Assembly (NCBI GenBank): GCA_003343565.1
Contig: QALA01000035.1
Coordinates: 1 to 57,418 of the forward strand
Reading direction: 5' to 3'
Length of the DNA: 57,418 bases
From: Verrucomicrobiota bacterium
Lineage (GTDB): Bacteria; Verrucomicrobiota; Verrucomicrobiia; Opitutales; Intestinicryptomonadaceae
How positions within the stretch are numbered: the first letter of the stretch is position 1; the number at the start of each line of letters is the position of its first letter. Positions 24,607 to 33,903 of this stretch are shown piece by piece. The position numbers and the translations under genes are program-made. The notes beneath the pieces are model-generated. The model was given only the letters and a program-made list of their open reading frames with translations, searched no databases and was not told the origin of the DNA.

Positions 24607-26649
24607 TCAGTGGCTGTTGATAAATTCCTCGGTGTTTACAAGCGCCCATGCAAGGTCGTTGACCCTGTTCCAATCCGGCTTGGCCTTCAGGTAGGCCGCG
24701 GCCTCCGCGCGCGTGGGCTCGCGGGAGAGTATTGCAAGATAAAGCGTCCTGAACGCCTGCGGAGCCGGCAGCTTGAAAATCGCGCGCAGCTTCTGCGAAC
24801 GCGACAGCTTGGACCTGATATGCGTGGAATTTACCATGTGCAGCTTCTGCGACGAATTTGCCGCGTTGACGCGCTCGGCCGCCGTCCCCGTGTCGCGGGC
24901 GGGCTTTCCGAACAGCTCCAAAAACGACGTGGTTATGCTGCCGTCCGGCAGGGCGATTGCGCGCGCGTAGTTCGGAAGCGTGGTGTACGGTTCGGGAGTG
25001 GTGCTTGAATATATTTCCGTGCTGCCGGTCAGCGCGCACAGGGCGTCTATTATCACCTCCGCATCGAGCCTGCGAACGGGATAGACCGCAAAAAATTTGC
25101 GCGCGGCAGCCGGCTCGGAGCGCGGTATGAACGACTGCGAATACGCGTTCGACATCGCAATCAGCTTGAACAGCTTTCGCACGTCGAAATTCTGCGACTG
25201 AAAGTACTCGCCGAGAAAATCCAGCAGCTCCGCGCAAACCGGCGGATTGTCCGCGAACATGTCGTCCACCGGCGAAACTATCGGCTGGCCGAAAATCCAG
25301 GCCCACGCCCTGTTTGCGAAGGCGCGCGAAAAGTACGGATTGCCCTTGGCGGTCAGCCAGCCGGCGAATATCGCGCGCAAGTCGGCCTCCTCTCCGACGT
25401 CGACCTCCCAGCCGTCGGGAAGAACGCCCTTGAACGGCGCGCGCTTGGATATGTCGTTGACGACGACCTCCTCCTTCCACTCCTTTGTGGACTTCAACAG
25501 CACGCGCGAAAAAAAGGCCGACATTTGGTCGCGCTTTTCCCGCGGGAGTTTCTCGAACCTCATTCCCATGAACGTGAGCGCCGCGCTCGACGCCATGGAG
25601 GGGGCGTCGCGGCTCTGCATCGCCCTGTAAAAATTCACCTCCCCGACCCTGAAGTTGCTGCCGGAAGCGCACAGCATGCGCCTTGCCATTTCACCGTAGG
25701 AGACGTTGCGCATTATGCACTCGCGTATAAACCTGTCGTACGCCTGCGCGGCGTTCGGCCACAAATTGACGGGGAACTCGGCCTTCACCCTAAATATGTC
25801 GCCGAATTTGAGCGTCCAATAATCGACGAAATTGTCCGAGGCCAAAAGCCTGTCGATTAGGCGTTCGCGCTTGTCGGCGGAGGCGTCGTCGAGGTACTCG
25901 CGCAGCTGTTCGACCGTCGGCAAAGTTCCCGTCAAGTCGAGGTGGAGCCTACGGCAGAGCACGGCGTCGGAAGCCCGGTTTGCGGGCGCGAGCGAGTGCG
26001 ACTTATACAGGGAGCTTAAGATTACGTCTATGTGATTGGCCGGAGCTTGCGCCGGGGCGCCGGTGTCGTACGGCGAGGCGTCGGAAAGCTTGAGAGCCTT
26101 CCACTCCGGCCTTTTCAGCATTTCGGCGGACTTGTCCGCGGAAGGCGACTTTTTTTGATTTGCCCCCTTGAGCTTTGCCGAAGTTTTTTTTGCCCCCGCG
26201 CCCTTGTCCGTTCCGGAAACTTTTTTGGCTTCGGAAACGCCGCCTGAAACCGAAACTTTTTTTGTTTCCAAATTCCCGGCCGCCGCTCCGGTCGCCTTCC
26301 CCGCACCCAGAGCCTTGCCTGAGCCCGAAAGTTTGTCCGCATCTAAAACTTTATCCCCAGCGGAAGTTTTCCCGGCGGCAGTAGCCTTGTTTGCAGCAGG
26401 AGCTTTGTCCGTATCGGAAGTTTTGCCTGCAACGGGAACTTTGCCGACATCGGAAGCTTTCCTTTCAGCCAAAGCTGCGGCCGATTCCGAAGTCTTCATC
26501 TGGCGGCCTTCCGAAAGGGTCTGCGGGGAGGCTGCCCGCTCTTTCACAGCCCCTGCGGAATTTGCCTCCGCTCCCGCCGATTGCGCGCGCGAACAAATCG
26601 GATACGCGAGCAATGCGCACATCAAAAACCTGAAAAAAACCCCCGGCAT
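24607..26649 (-). CDS. DUF1549/DUF1553 domain protein with a hexapeptide-repeat linker
   Basis: A 680-residue exported protein. The signal peptide is residues 1-22 (CSRAQ). Residues 24-180 are Lys/Ala/Gly/Ser/Asp-rich, including nine consecutive hexapeptides of the form [GDN]-K-x-x-x-[AGST] at 69-122. After about 205 comes DUF1549 (HIDVILSSLYKSHSLAP, LHLDLTGTLPTVEQLREYL, DNFVDYWTLKFGDIF). DUF1553 follows (ANRAWAWIFGQPIVSPVDDM, DFLGEYFQSQNFDVRKLFKLI, later SREPTRAEAAAYL). Relatives often carry an N-terminal cytochrome-c-like CxxCH domain; none is present here. It is the first gene of the operon. ATG 26649. The role of this family is unknown. Confidence 0.87.
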   Translation of the reverse strand: MPGVFFRFLMCALLAYPICSRAQSAGAEANSAGAVKERAASPQTLSEGRQMKTSESAAALAERKASDVGKVPVAGKTSDTDKAPAANKATAAGKTSAGDKVLDADKLSGSGKALGAGKATGAAAGNLETKKVSVSGGVSEAKKVSGTDKGAGAKKTSAKLKGANQKKSPSADKSAEMLKRPEWKALKLSDASPYDTGAPAQAPANHIDVILSSLYKSHSLAPANRASDAVLCRRLHLDLTGTLPTVEQLREYLDDASADKRERLIDRLLASDNFVDYWTLKFGDIFRVKAEFPVNLWPNAAQAYDRFIRECIMRNVSYGEMARRMLCASGSNFRVGEVNFYRAMQSRDAPSMASSAALTFMGMRFEKLPREKRDQMSAFFSRVLLKSTKEWKEEVVVNDISKRAPFKGVLPDGWEVDVGEEADLRAIFAGWLTAKGNPYFSRAFANRAWAWIFGQPIVSPVDDMFADNPPVCAELLDFLGEYFQSQNFDVRKLFKLIAMSNAYSQSFIPRSEPAAARKFFAVYPVRRLDAEVIIDALCALTGSTEIYSSTTPEPYTTLPNYARAIALPDGSITTSFLELFGKPARDTGTAAERVNAANSSQKLHMVNSTHIRSKLSRSQKLRAIFKLPAPQAFRTLYLAILSREPTRAEAAAYLKAKPDWNRVNDLAWALVNTEEFINSH
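26284..26445 (-). repeat. In-frame 18-bp tandem repeats (nine hexapeptide units) in the DUF1549 gene
   Basis: 162 bases encode nine units: GKVPVA, GKTSDT, DKAPAA, NKATAA, GKTSAG, DKVLDA, DKLSGS, GKALGA, GKATGA. The Lys position is invariant and the surrounding residues are small. The nucleotide copies have diverged more than the peptide pattern, suggesting the pattern is maintained or the expansion is old. Confidence 0.8.
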
Positions 26650-27105
26650 ACGACAGCCACCTTCCGTTCATATCCAGTTTATACTTTTGAAAAAACTCGC
26701 AAGAAAATTTTTCGCAAGGCCCCGCGCGTGCGCCAGCGCGCTTCGATTTTTTTGTCTGCAAGAAACAAACGCCGGCGCGCGCATTGAGATTCGCGCAAAA
26801 AAACGGGGCGGTTAAATTTCAAAGCCGCGCCGCTTTCAACCGCCGACGCGAGTTGAAGCCGCGCTAAAAAAACATTTGAAAATTTTTACAAAGAAAACAA
26901 ATCGTTATGCAAACCGGGCGCGTTTTCTCTGCGGACGTCTGGCGGCGGGCGCGAAAAAAAACGCATTGCATGTCCGGCTTTTAACCGCCCTTTTTCTTCC
27001 GCACGGCACGGCGGAGCGCAAGACTAAAGCGTTCCCTCCGAAGGCGGCATTCGGCGCCTTTGCGCGGAATCCTCAACGCGGAAGGAGAAGGCAAAAATTT
27101 TCGAA
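26650..27105. other. Divergent intergenic region
   Basis: Separates the DUF1549 operon (-) from the patatin gene (+), so promoters for both should lie here. I could not define a -35/-10 pair with confidence. AT-rich stretches occur at 26670-26700 and 26865-26900. No gene is seen. Confidence 0.4.
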
Positions 27106-27978
27106 ATGAAATCGGCGTTAGTTTTGGAGGGGGGCGGAATGCGCGGCACATTCACAAGCGGCGCGCTCGACTGCCTGCTCGACCGCAAGATTTACTTTCC
27201 CTACGTGATAGGGGTTTCGGCGGGAGGGTCGAACGGGCTCTCCTACGCCTCGCGCCAGTGCGGAAGAGCAAGGGCCTGCAACATAGACGAGCTGCGCAAA
27301 CGCCGCTACATAGGCCTTCGCTACCTGCTTACGCAGCGATGCGTAATGGATTACGACTACCTCTTCGGCGAACTGCCGCGCAACGTGCGCCCGTACGATT
27401 TTGCAGCGTATTTAGCCGCCGGAAAATTTATATTGGTAGCCACAAACTGCCTCACCGGAGAGCCCGCCTACTTCGACACCCCGCAGACTATGGACGATCT
27501 GCTCTCCGTCTGCCGCGCCTCGTGCAGCATACCGTACGCCTCTCCCGTCGTCCGCATAGGCTCCGTCCCCTACCTCGACGGGGGCATTTCCGACGCAATA
27601 CCCCTGCGGCGCGCGGAATCCGACGGCTGCGATAAAAACGTCGTCATACTAACCCGCAACGCGGGATACAGGAAGGGCAGCATGGCCGGGCCTCTCACGC
27701 GGATATTTTACCGCCGCTATCCAAAGCTTGTCGAACGCCTCAAGAGGGCGCACGAGGACTACAACGCGTCGCTCGAATACGTCGAAAGTCTCGAACGCCA
27801 AAATCGAATAATCGTCATACGCCCGCAAGAACCCCTAAAAGTCGACAGGCTTGAGCGCGACCCGGCGCGGCTTGAAGATTTGTACAATCAAGGCTACGCC
27901 GAAGCCGAAAAGCTCGCCGAAAAGATACGCGGATTTTGCCAATTGCAGCCCGAAGCAAAAATATCGGAAGAAAAATAG
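27106..27978 (+). CDS. Patatin-like phospholipase family protein
   Basis: A 290-residue protein of the bacterial patatin family, serine hydrolases acting on acyl lipids with a Ser-Asp dyad. The oxyanion motif is LVLEGGGMRG at the N-terminus, the nucleophile elbow is GVSAGGSNG (Ser near residue 39), and the Asp is in YLDGGISDAIPL near 165, giving the family's DGG. The start MxxALVLEGGGMRGxFTxGALD and the length resemble the YjjU-type subgroup. There is no signal peptide, so it is probably cytoplasmic. ATG 27106 has GGAG about 20 bases upstream; spacing is loose. It converges on eno, whose terminator hairpin begins 12 bp past this gene's stop. Confidence 0.87.
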   Translation: MKSALVLEGGGMRGTFTSGALDCLLDRKIYFPYVIGVSAGGSNGLSYASRQCGRARACNIDELRKRRYIGLRYLLTQRCVMDYDYLFGELPRNVRPYDFAAYLAAGKFILVATNCLTGEPAYFDTPQTMDDLLSVCRASCSIPYASPVVRIGSVPYLDGGISDAIPLRRAESDGCDKNVVILTRNAGYRKGSMAGPLTRIFYRRYPKLVERLKRAHEDYNASLEYVESLERQNRIIVIRPQEPLKVDRLERDPARLEDLYNQGYAEAEKLAEKIRGFCQLQPEAKISEEK

Positions 27979-27982
27979 GGGC

Positions 27983-28022
27983 AAAAAAAATGTCCGCGCG
28001 CACCCAAAGGCGCGGCGGACAT
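27983..28022 (-). terminator. Rho-independent terminator of eno
   Basis: On the minus strand, ATGTCCGCCGCGCC then a short loop then GCGCGCGGACAT forms a stem with a small bulge, and is followed directly by eight T residues (A 27983-27990 on the plus strand). It sits 68 bp past the eno stop and between convergent genes, so it may also slow readthrough from the patatin gene. Confidence 0.75.
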
Positions 28023-28090
28023 ATAACGGCGTTTCGCAGGCGGGCGGCGCGAAGGCCGCGCAAATCCCGCGAAAGGCGGATTTCCGGCAG

Positions 28091-29386
28091 TTAGATATTG
28101 CCGAATCTTGCGGACTTGCCGAGAGCCTCTTCTATGCGAATGAGCCTGTTGTACTTGGCTATGCGCTCGCTGCGGCTCATGGAACCGGTCTTTATCTGTC
28201 CGGCGTTGGTTGCCACGGCCAGATCCGCGATGAACGAGTCCTCCGTCTCGCCGGAGCGGTGGGAGACGATTGTCGCATAAGCCGCGCGCTTGGCGATTTC
28301 GATGGTGTCAAGCGTCTCCGTCAGCGTGCCGATTTGGTTGAGCTTTATCAGAATCGCATTCGCCACTCCCTCGCCTATGCCGCGCTCAAGGAACTTGCGG
28401 TTGGTGACAAAGAGGTCGTCCCCGACAAGCTGGGTGTCCGCTCCCATTTCGTCGGTGAGGGTCTTCCAGCCGGACCAGTCTTCCTGGGCGCATCCGTCCT
28501 CGATGGATATTATCGGGAAGCGCGCCTGCAAGTCGCGCAAATAGGCGACCATTTCGGAGGCGCTCCTCTCGGACTTGTCGGACTTCGCAAACACGTACCG
28601 CTTGCGCTTTGAGTCGTAAAATTCGCTGGAGGCCACGTCGAGCGCGACGCTCACGTCCTTGCCGAATTTGTATCCGGCCACCTTTACTGCCTTCGCAATC
28701 GATTCAAGCGGAGCGATGTTGTCGGGGAAATACGGAGCAAAGCCGCCCTCGTCGCCGACGGTGGTCGTCAGTCCGGACGCCCTGAGAACGCCCTTCAACG
28801 CGTGGAACACTTCCGCGCCCATTCTGACGGCTTCCGCAAAGGAACCCGCCCCCGCCGGAACAATCATGAACTCCTGAATATCGACCGGAGCGTCGGAATG
28901 CGCGCCGCCGTTGATGACGTTCATCATCGGCACGGGCAATACGCGCGCGTTCGCGCCGCCTATGTATCTAAAGAGCTCCTCGTCGAGAGCCGCAGCAGCC
29001 GCCCTCGCGCAAGCCAGAGAGACCGACAGAATCGCGTTCGCGCCGAGCTTCGACTTGTTATCGGTGCCGTCAAGCTCAATCATTTTTGCGTCAATGCCCG
29101 CCTGGTCCAGAACGTCGCAACCCTCCAGAGCCTTGGCGATCTTGCGGTTCACGTTGTCGACCGCCTTCAGCACGCCCTTGCCGAAATACCTGCCGGCGTT
29201 CTTTTTTCCCGGAGCGCCGCCGTCGCGCAGTTCCAGGGCCTCGTGAATCCCGGTGGAAGCGCCGGACGGCACGGAGGCCACGGCGCGCACGCCGCCGTTC
29301 AGAATAACTTCGCTCTCGACAGTCGGCGTCCCGCGCGAATCTATTACTTCTCTCGATAGTATGTTTGCTATTTTGTATTTGTCCAT
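28091..29386 (-). CDS. eno: Enolase
   Basis: Enolase interconverts 2-phosphoglycerate and phosphoenolpyruvate in glycolysis. The 431-residue length and motifs match the family: N-terminal SREVIDSRGTPTVE, substrate-loop SGASTGIHEALELRD, GANAILSVSLA, MNVINGGAHSD, the metal Asp and Glu in ALDVASSEFYD and SIEDGCAQEDW, LVGDDLFVTN, the catalytic Lys in LIKLNQIGT, and SHRSGETEDSFIADLAV near the C-terminus. Start ATG 29386 has GGAAGGG just upstream. It is a single-gene unit with its own terminator. The Gfo/Idh/MocA gene diverges about 205 bp away. Confidence 0.97.
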   Translation of the reverse strand: MDKYKIANILSREVIDSRGTPTVESEVILNGGVRAVASVPSGASTGIHEALELRDGGAPGKKNAGRYFGKGVLKAVDNVNRKIAKALEGCDVLDQAGIDAKMIELDGTDNKSKLGANAILSVSLACARAAAAALDEELFRYIGGANARVLPVPMMNVINGGAHSDAPVDIQEFMIVPAGAGSFAEAVRMGAEVFHALKGVLRASGLTTTVGDEGGFAPYFPDNIAPLESIAKAVKVAGYKFGKDVSVALDVASSEFYDSKRKRYVFAKSDKSERSASEMVAYLRDLQARFPIISIEDGCAQEDWSGWKTLTDEMGADTQLVGDDLFVTNRKFLERGIGEGVANAILIKLNQIGTLTETLDTIEIAKRAAYATIVSHRSGETEDSFIADLAVATNAGQIKTGSMSRSERIAKYNRLIRIEEALGKSARFGNI

Positions 29387-29591
29387 AAAAACCCTTCCGC
29401 CGTTCCCCGGCGAAATTCCTTTCTATAAATGACGACAAGCAAAACCCGAAATCCGAAACTGTCAAAAAAAAAATATGTTGAAAGATCCGCGCGGAGCGCT
29501 AAAAAGTTTCAGCGTAAAAAATCTTCGGGCATTCTCCCGCGCGTTTCGGGAGCGTTTGATTTATATATAGAATACTAAAAAAAGGAAAATC

Positions 29592-30779
29592 ATGTCACAA
29601 AGACCTCTAAACGTTGGACTCATTGGCGGCGGTTGCGGGGCGTTCATAGCCCAGCCGCATCAAAAGGCGATTCACTCCGACGGGACAAGGCGCGTCGTCG
29701 CCGGAGCCCTGCACCCGAATCCGGAAATCGCGATGAAGGAAGCCGAAAACTGGCCCTACCCCATCAAGGGATACGCCTCATATGTCGACATGATTGCCGA
29801 CCAGAAAAATCTTCCGGAAGACCAGCGCCTCGACTACGTTCTCATAGTCACGCCCAATTTCGTCCACTTCGACCCCGCGATGAAGGCGATAGAGGCCGGC
29901 ATTCCCGTGATGTGCGAAAAGCCCCTTACCGTAAATCTTGAGGAGGCCGACAAACTGGTCGCGGCGGCCACTTCCAAAGGCCTGCCGTTTGCGGTGGCGC
30001 ACACGTACCTCGGGCACTGGAGCTCGTGGTTCTCGCGCTTCGTTGTCACGAGCGGGCTGCTCGGCGAAATACGCTGGGTAGACTCCGCCTACATTCAGGG
30101 GTGGCTGGCCAAGCAAATCGAAAAGCAGGGCGGCGAAGGCGGCGCCGACTGGCGCACGGATCCGAAGCGTTCCGGAGGCTCCCTCTGCGGCGGAGACATC
30201 GGCACGCACGCGCTCATGCAGCTGCGCTTCGTCACCGGCCTCGACGTCACGCGCGTTAGCGCGCATCTCGAAACCTTCGTCAAGAGCCGCCTGCTCGACG
30301 ACCACTTCACAACCTATTGCGAACTATCTAACGGCGGCAAGGCGCTGGTGCGCGCGTCGCAGATATGCATCGGCCACAAGAACGACATGTCCATCGAGGT
30401 CGTCGGCACGAAGGGCACTTTGGCATGGAGGCAGGAGGAGCCCGAAAAAGTCGTCATCATGACGTCCGGCCAGCCTGACAGAGTGTACTGGCGCGGCGAC
30501 GTCCAGCCCAACGACGGCTTCCTCGGCGACGTTCCCGAATGGCTGCTCAAGGAGCCGCGCATTCCGTCCGGGCACCCGGAGGGATTCCACGACGCCTACG
30601 CCCGCCTGCACCGCGAATTTGAAAAGGACATTCGCGCGTGGAAGAAGGGGGAAAAGTTCTCCTACGACCACACCCGCTACGCCACCGTGCTCGACGGAAG
30701 AATGGGCCTGGCATTTATCGACGCCGCCCTCAAGAGCAACGAGAAAGACGGAGCCTGGGAGCAGGTTAAACTCTCATAG
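29592..30779 (+). CDS. Gfo/Idh/MocA family NAD(P)-dependent oxidoreductase
   Basis: A 395-residue oxidoreductase. The Rossmann motif is NVGLIGGGCGAFI at the N-terminus; the family's EKP motif (CEKPLTVNLEEAD, near residue 112) carries the catalytic-region Lys; HTYLGHWSSW and the GGSLCGGDIGTHA segment (near 200) are substrate-side features. Members oxidise or reduce sugars and cyclitols, or related hydroxy compounds. There is no signal peptide, unlike many secreted PVC homologues, so it should work in the cytoplasm. ATG 29592 has AGGAAAAT upstream, a good ribosome site. No sugar transporter or isomerase is adjacent, so the substrate is not predictable. Confidence 0.88.
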   Translation: MSQRPLNVGLIGGGCGAFIAQPHQKAIHSDGTRRVVAGALHPNPEIAMKEAENWPYPIKGYASYVDMIADQKNLPEDQRLDYVLIVTPNFVHFDPAMKAIEAGIPVMCEKPLTVNLEEADKLVAAATSKGLPFAVAHTYLGHWSSWFSRFVVTSGLLGEIRWVDSAYIQGWLAKQIEKQGGEGGADWRTDPKRSGGSLCGGDIGTHALMQLRFVTGLDVTRVSAHLETFVKSRLLDDHFTTYCELSNGGKALVRASQICIGHKNDMSIEVVGTKGTLAWRQEEPEKVVIMTSGQPDRVYWRGDVQPNDGFLGDVPEWLLKEPRIPSGHPEGFHDAYARLHREFEKDIRAWKKGEKFSYDHTRYATVLDGRMGLAFIDAALKSNEKDGAWEQVKLS

Positions 30780-31115
30780 TCCATACCGCCATAATCCAAT
30801 GCGCGCGCGCGTCTGCCCGGCGGAGCGCGCGGGCGGGAGAGCGGTCGGGCGGCCTGCCGAAAGCCGCCGCCGTGCGGCGCGGACAGTTTCTGCGGACGCG
30901 GGCAAGAAAAGACATATCGGCAAAAGGCGACCCGGCGGAATGCGGGGCGCTTTTTTATTTGCGGCGCATTCCGCTTCCCGGCAAAGAATTAAACTCTCGA
31001 AAAAACGTCCGCCCAATCTCATAAGCCTTGACTAATCAAAAGCGCCGAACAAAAATCGTTCCGCCTTCATAAAACGGAGCGAACATTAAGAAATACGCAT
31101 AAACACGACAAGCCG
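30780..31115. other. Gap with a possible terminator for the oxidoreductase gene
   Basis: At 30927-30956 a GCGACCC / GGGGCGC stem with one mismatch is followed by TTTTTT on the plus strand. An overlapping alternative stem, GCGGAATGCG (30935-30944) with CGCATTCCGC (30965-30974), encloses that T-run. Nothing else is recognised. The last 80 bases are AT-richer and should hold the promoter of the next gene. Confidence 0.45.
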
Positions 31116-32828
31116 ATGAAAAGACTTCTGCTGATTCTCGCAATGGCCCTTCCCGCCGCCGACCTCCTCGCATGGGGGGCGGGCCACGACGTTCAAGTCA
31201 TGCAAACATTCCGGAAGCTTCCTGCGCAAATACGGGAAAACATATCCGACCAAAATCAAAAGGCCATGCTGCGCTGGGCGCACTTTCCGGACGGGCACAA
31301 AAAGCCGTCGGCCAACGCGGCAGTCGTGAAGGCGGTGGGCGAGAGCGAGGCCAAATGGCTCGACGGCTTCATTCCGTCCCAATTCGTATTCCACTCCGTG
31401 AACGGAAAATGCGCCGCGTTTATGATGCTGGCAAAGTCGTTCCGCGAAAAAAGATACGACGCTGCGACTTTCTACATGGGAACGCTCATGCACTCCATCG
31501 CCGATCCGAGCGCGTTCAACCACGGGCCGCTGACGCACATGCTGACGTACTTTCGCTATAACAACGCCGCGTTTCCCAAGTGCAACTTGGACCTGATCGT
31601 TTACGACAGCTCCCCGGAAATCCGCAAGCGCACCGAAGAGCTCCTTGAAGGATTCGAGCCCGACATGTCGGAGAAAAAGCTCGACGACATTCTCGCGGAA
31701 TTGCAGATTCAAGCCTGGAAGGCCGCCGCATTCATGTCGTCGATAGAAAGCGGGCTGTACGCTCCTCCCGCCGCCGGGCAAACCTATTCAAAAGAGTACG
31801 TTGAAACTATGGCGCAGACGGCAAACCGCCAGATACGCGAGGGCGTGAACCTCGTTTGCGCCGCATGGGCAATAGCGAATTCCGACCAGAAAATAGACAT
31901 CGAAAATTCGGAATTTACCAAGCCCGCGAAGGCGAAGATTCCTCGTCCGATAGCGGAGCGCGGCGAAAAGGCCATAGCCGAATTTGTAAAGGCGAAAAAG
32001 CTCTCGGACGACTCGATATACGCCGGCATCTCCGAAGGAGCCGGACCGCTTCCGGCCATAGGCGTCGTGGCCGAGCCGTCCATGGAAATGGGGATAGCCA
32101 AATTGGGATTTTCAAGCAGGCTGTTTGCCGCGCTGTGCGCCAGAACCCTCAAGGCGGAAGGCAAGAGCTTCAGGCTCGTGAGCCTGTTCGACATTGAAAA
32201 GAGCGTCCCGAATCCGAAGGAAGTGCCGATTTTGATAATACCCACGCGGGCGGCATTCCCCAACGCAAAGGAATTGAATAAATATGTAGAAAACGGCGGG
32301 AAGCTCCTCATAATCGGCGGAACGAACGCAAATATAGCGAATCTGGGAGGGTACTTTGCAAAGCGTCCGAACAATGAGACCCCGGTATCGCCCGCATACG
32401 GAACGGCAAACACCGAGGAAATAAAGGACATGAAAATCGAGTTTGACGGCCCGCTCGCGGCGGTCGCAAAGAAAAAAGTCGCGCCCTTTGCGGCAAATCC
32501 CAACACTCCGGCCGGCTGGGGCAAGCCCGTCGCAAATCTCGAAATCAAAATTCTCGACGACAAGGTCGTCCCGCTGGCCTGGCTCCAATACGGAAAGCAC
32601 CAGACAAAATACTGCGTGTGCGCGGCGTTCAAAAACGCCGGCGGAGAAATATTCGCAATATGGCTTCCGCAATACCTAATCATGCCCATGCTGTTCACGC
32701 CCGAAAAGGAGCGCATGCCCGACTGGAGCAAGCCGCGGCTCGACAGTTTCGCAAAACCCATATTTTTGGAGTGCGTAAAGCTTCTCGAAAAACCGCAACC
32801 CAAAGGCAGTTTGGGCGGAAAAAATTGA
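31116..32828 (+). CDS. Secreted zinc-phospholipase/S1-P1-like protein with amidotransferase-like C-terminal half
   Basis: A 570-residue exported protein. Signal peptide cleavage after LLA would expose Trp as residue 1 of WGAGHDVQVM, as in zinc phospholipase C and S1/P1 nucleases, where the N-terminal Trp amine and His bind zinc. Other candidate zinc ligands are FHSVN and GTLMHSIADPSAFNH (residues about 90 and 130-145). This half spans about 20-250. The second half (about 300-560) has PILIIPTRAAFPNAKELNKY and GGKLLIIGGTNAN, resembling ThuA/class-I-amidotransferase-like domains of PVC secreted proteins. The substrate could be a phospholipid or a nucleic acid; neither is proven. ATG 31116. It is followed by a 1-kb gap. 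Confidence 0.7.
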   Translation: MKRLLLILAMALPAADLLAWGAGHDVQVMQTFRKLPAQIRENISDQNQKAMLRWAHFPDGHKKPSANAAVVKAVGESEAKWLDGFIPSQFVFHSVNGKCAAFMMLAKSFREKRYDAATFYMGTLMHSIADPSAFNHGPLTHMLTYFRYNNAAFPKCNLDLIVYDSSPEIRKRTEELLEGFEPDMSEKKLDDILAELQIQAWKAAAFMSSIESGLYAPPAAGQTYSKEYVETMAQTANRQIREGVNLVCAAWAIANSDQKIDIENSEFTKPAKAKIPRPIAERGEKAIAEFVKAKKLSDDSIYAGISEGAGPLPAIGVVAEPSMEMGIAKLGFSSRLFAALCARTLKAEGKSFRLVSLFDIEKSVPNPKEVPILIIPTRAAFPNAKELNKYVENGGKLLIIGGTNANIANLGGYFAKRPNNETPVSPAYGTANTEEIKDMKIEFDGPLAAVAKKKVAPFAANPNTPAGWGKPVANLEIKILDDKVVPLAWLQYGKHQTKYCVCAAFKNAGGEIFAIWLPQYLIMPMLFTPEKERMPDWSKPRLDSFAKPIFLECVKLLEKPQPKGSLGGKN

Positions 32829-33903
32829 GCCAGTACCCGCCGCAAGAATACGGCCGAAAGGCTTGAAAAGTGCGCGCGCGGTCGACTGCCGCGCGCATGC
32901 GTTTTTAGCGGGACCCAGCAACAACTGCCCTATTATTTATACGCGGCTTTAGGACTGCAAAACAAGGCGTTCGGAAAAGTACGCAGGCGCAAAAAGCGCG
33001 GACTTGCGCGCATCGGAAAGCCTGAAAACATAAAAGCCCGAAAGCCGAATCACCCCAAGCCGACAGCGCATCACATCGCAGGTTTTGAAAGATAAAATCG
33101 GACGCTTTGAGAAGACGCCCGTTTTTTAAAGTTTTCAAAGAAGGCCGTCAACCGCCCGCAACCTCCCCGCTTTTACGGGTGTCGGCGGCTCATCAAGCTC
33201 CCCCCCAAGCCGACAGGCGCGGAGAAAGCGGGTATTTTCGCAAGAAAAAACAAACGTCAAAAAAATCCGCACCGCTGAAGGCCGAAAGAAACCGTTGAGA
33301 AAACAACGTCCGCCGCGGTAATGTCCGCCGCTGCGCGCGAAAGCGCCAGCCCTCTTTCAAAGCGCGCGACGCGCGCAAATGCGGACATCGGAAAACAAGC
33401 GCAATATCCGCAAAAATCTCGCATATGCAAATTGATGTTTTCAGCATACCGATTGTGGGATTATAAGTTTCGCGTACACACCCAAACTGGCGCGCAGAAG
33501 GCACAGAGAGCGTTTTAACTGTTTTATGCCTGAGAAAGTAAAGCCCGCAAGTGTCCGCAGATTTTAAACGGAGCGTTTCCGCGCGCAATACCCGCAAACA
33601 ATGCCCGCACGCAAAAAACGGGACGCAAAAACCGCCGCGCAATTTCCAAAACTCACCCTCCCCAATTCCGCCGCGGGACGAGCAACATTCCGCAGTCCGT
33701 TAATTTCTGCCGAAGCCGGGCCGCCATCAATCCGCACCGCACAGATTGCGACGCAAAAAAAACTGATAAAAAAAACGGACGGGGAGATTTTTACTCCCGC
33801 CGCCCGTTTAATTTGGAATCAAGCTTAACTTAAAATAAAAGAACCAAAGCAATCAGCTGCCACAGCGCGCGAGAGCGGGCGCATATAGGTTCCCGCGGAA
33901 ACG
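32829..33903. other. 1-kb gene-free stretch between convergent units
   Basis: No reading frame here has convincing codon usage. It contains two similar CCCCAAGCCGACAG patches (33053 and 33208 regions), A-runs and a minus-strand TATAAT at 33460-33465 without a matching -35. A terminator for the minus-strand SGNH gene lies at 33766-33809. I cannot exclude a small RNA. Confidence 0.4.
33766..33809 (-). terminator. Terminator of the secreted SGNH hydrolase gene
   Basis: Arms 33773-33787 and 33795-33809 pair (AAACGG with CCGTTT at the base, then CGG/CCG, with mismatches above). On the minus strand the hairpin is followed by TTTTTTTT (A 33768-33775). It lies about 95 bp past the gene's stop. Confidence 0.6.

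Noticed and set aside
24065..25672. 535-codon minus-strand frame across the DUF1549 and DUF1501 genes
   Set aside because: It straddles two well-supported genes in another frame and has Arg/Gly-rich, motif-free sequence.
26168..26815. Plus-strand frame opposite the DUF1549 linker
   Set aside because: It mirrors the hexapeptide repeat on the other strand; the 18-bp period keeps it open.
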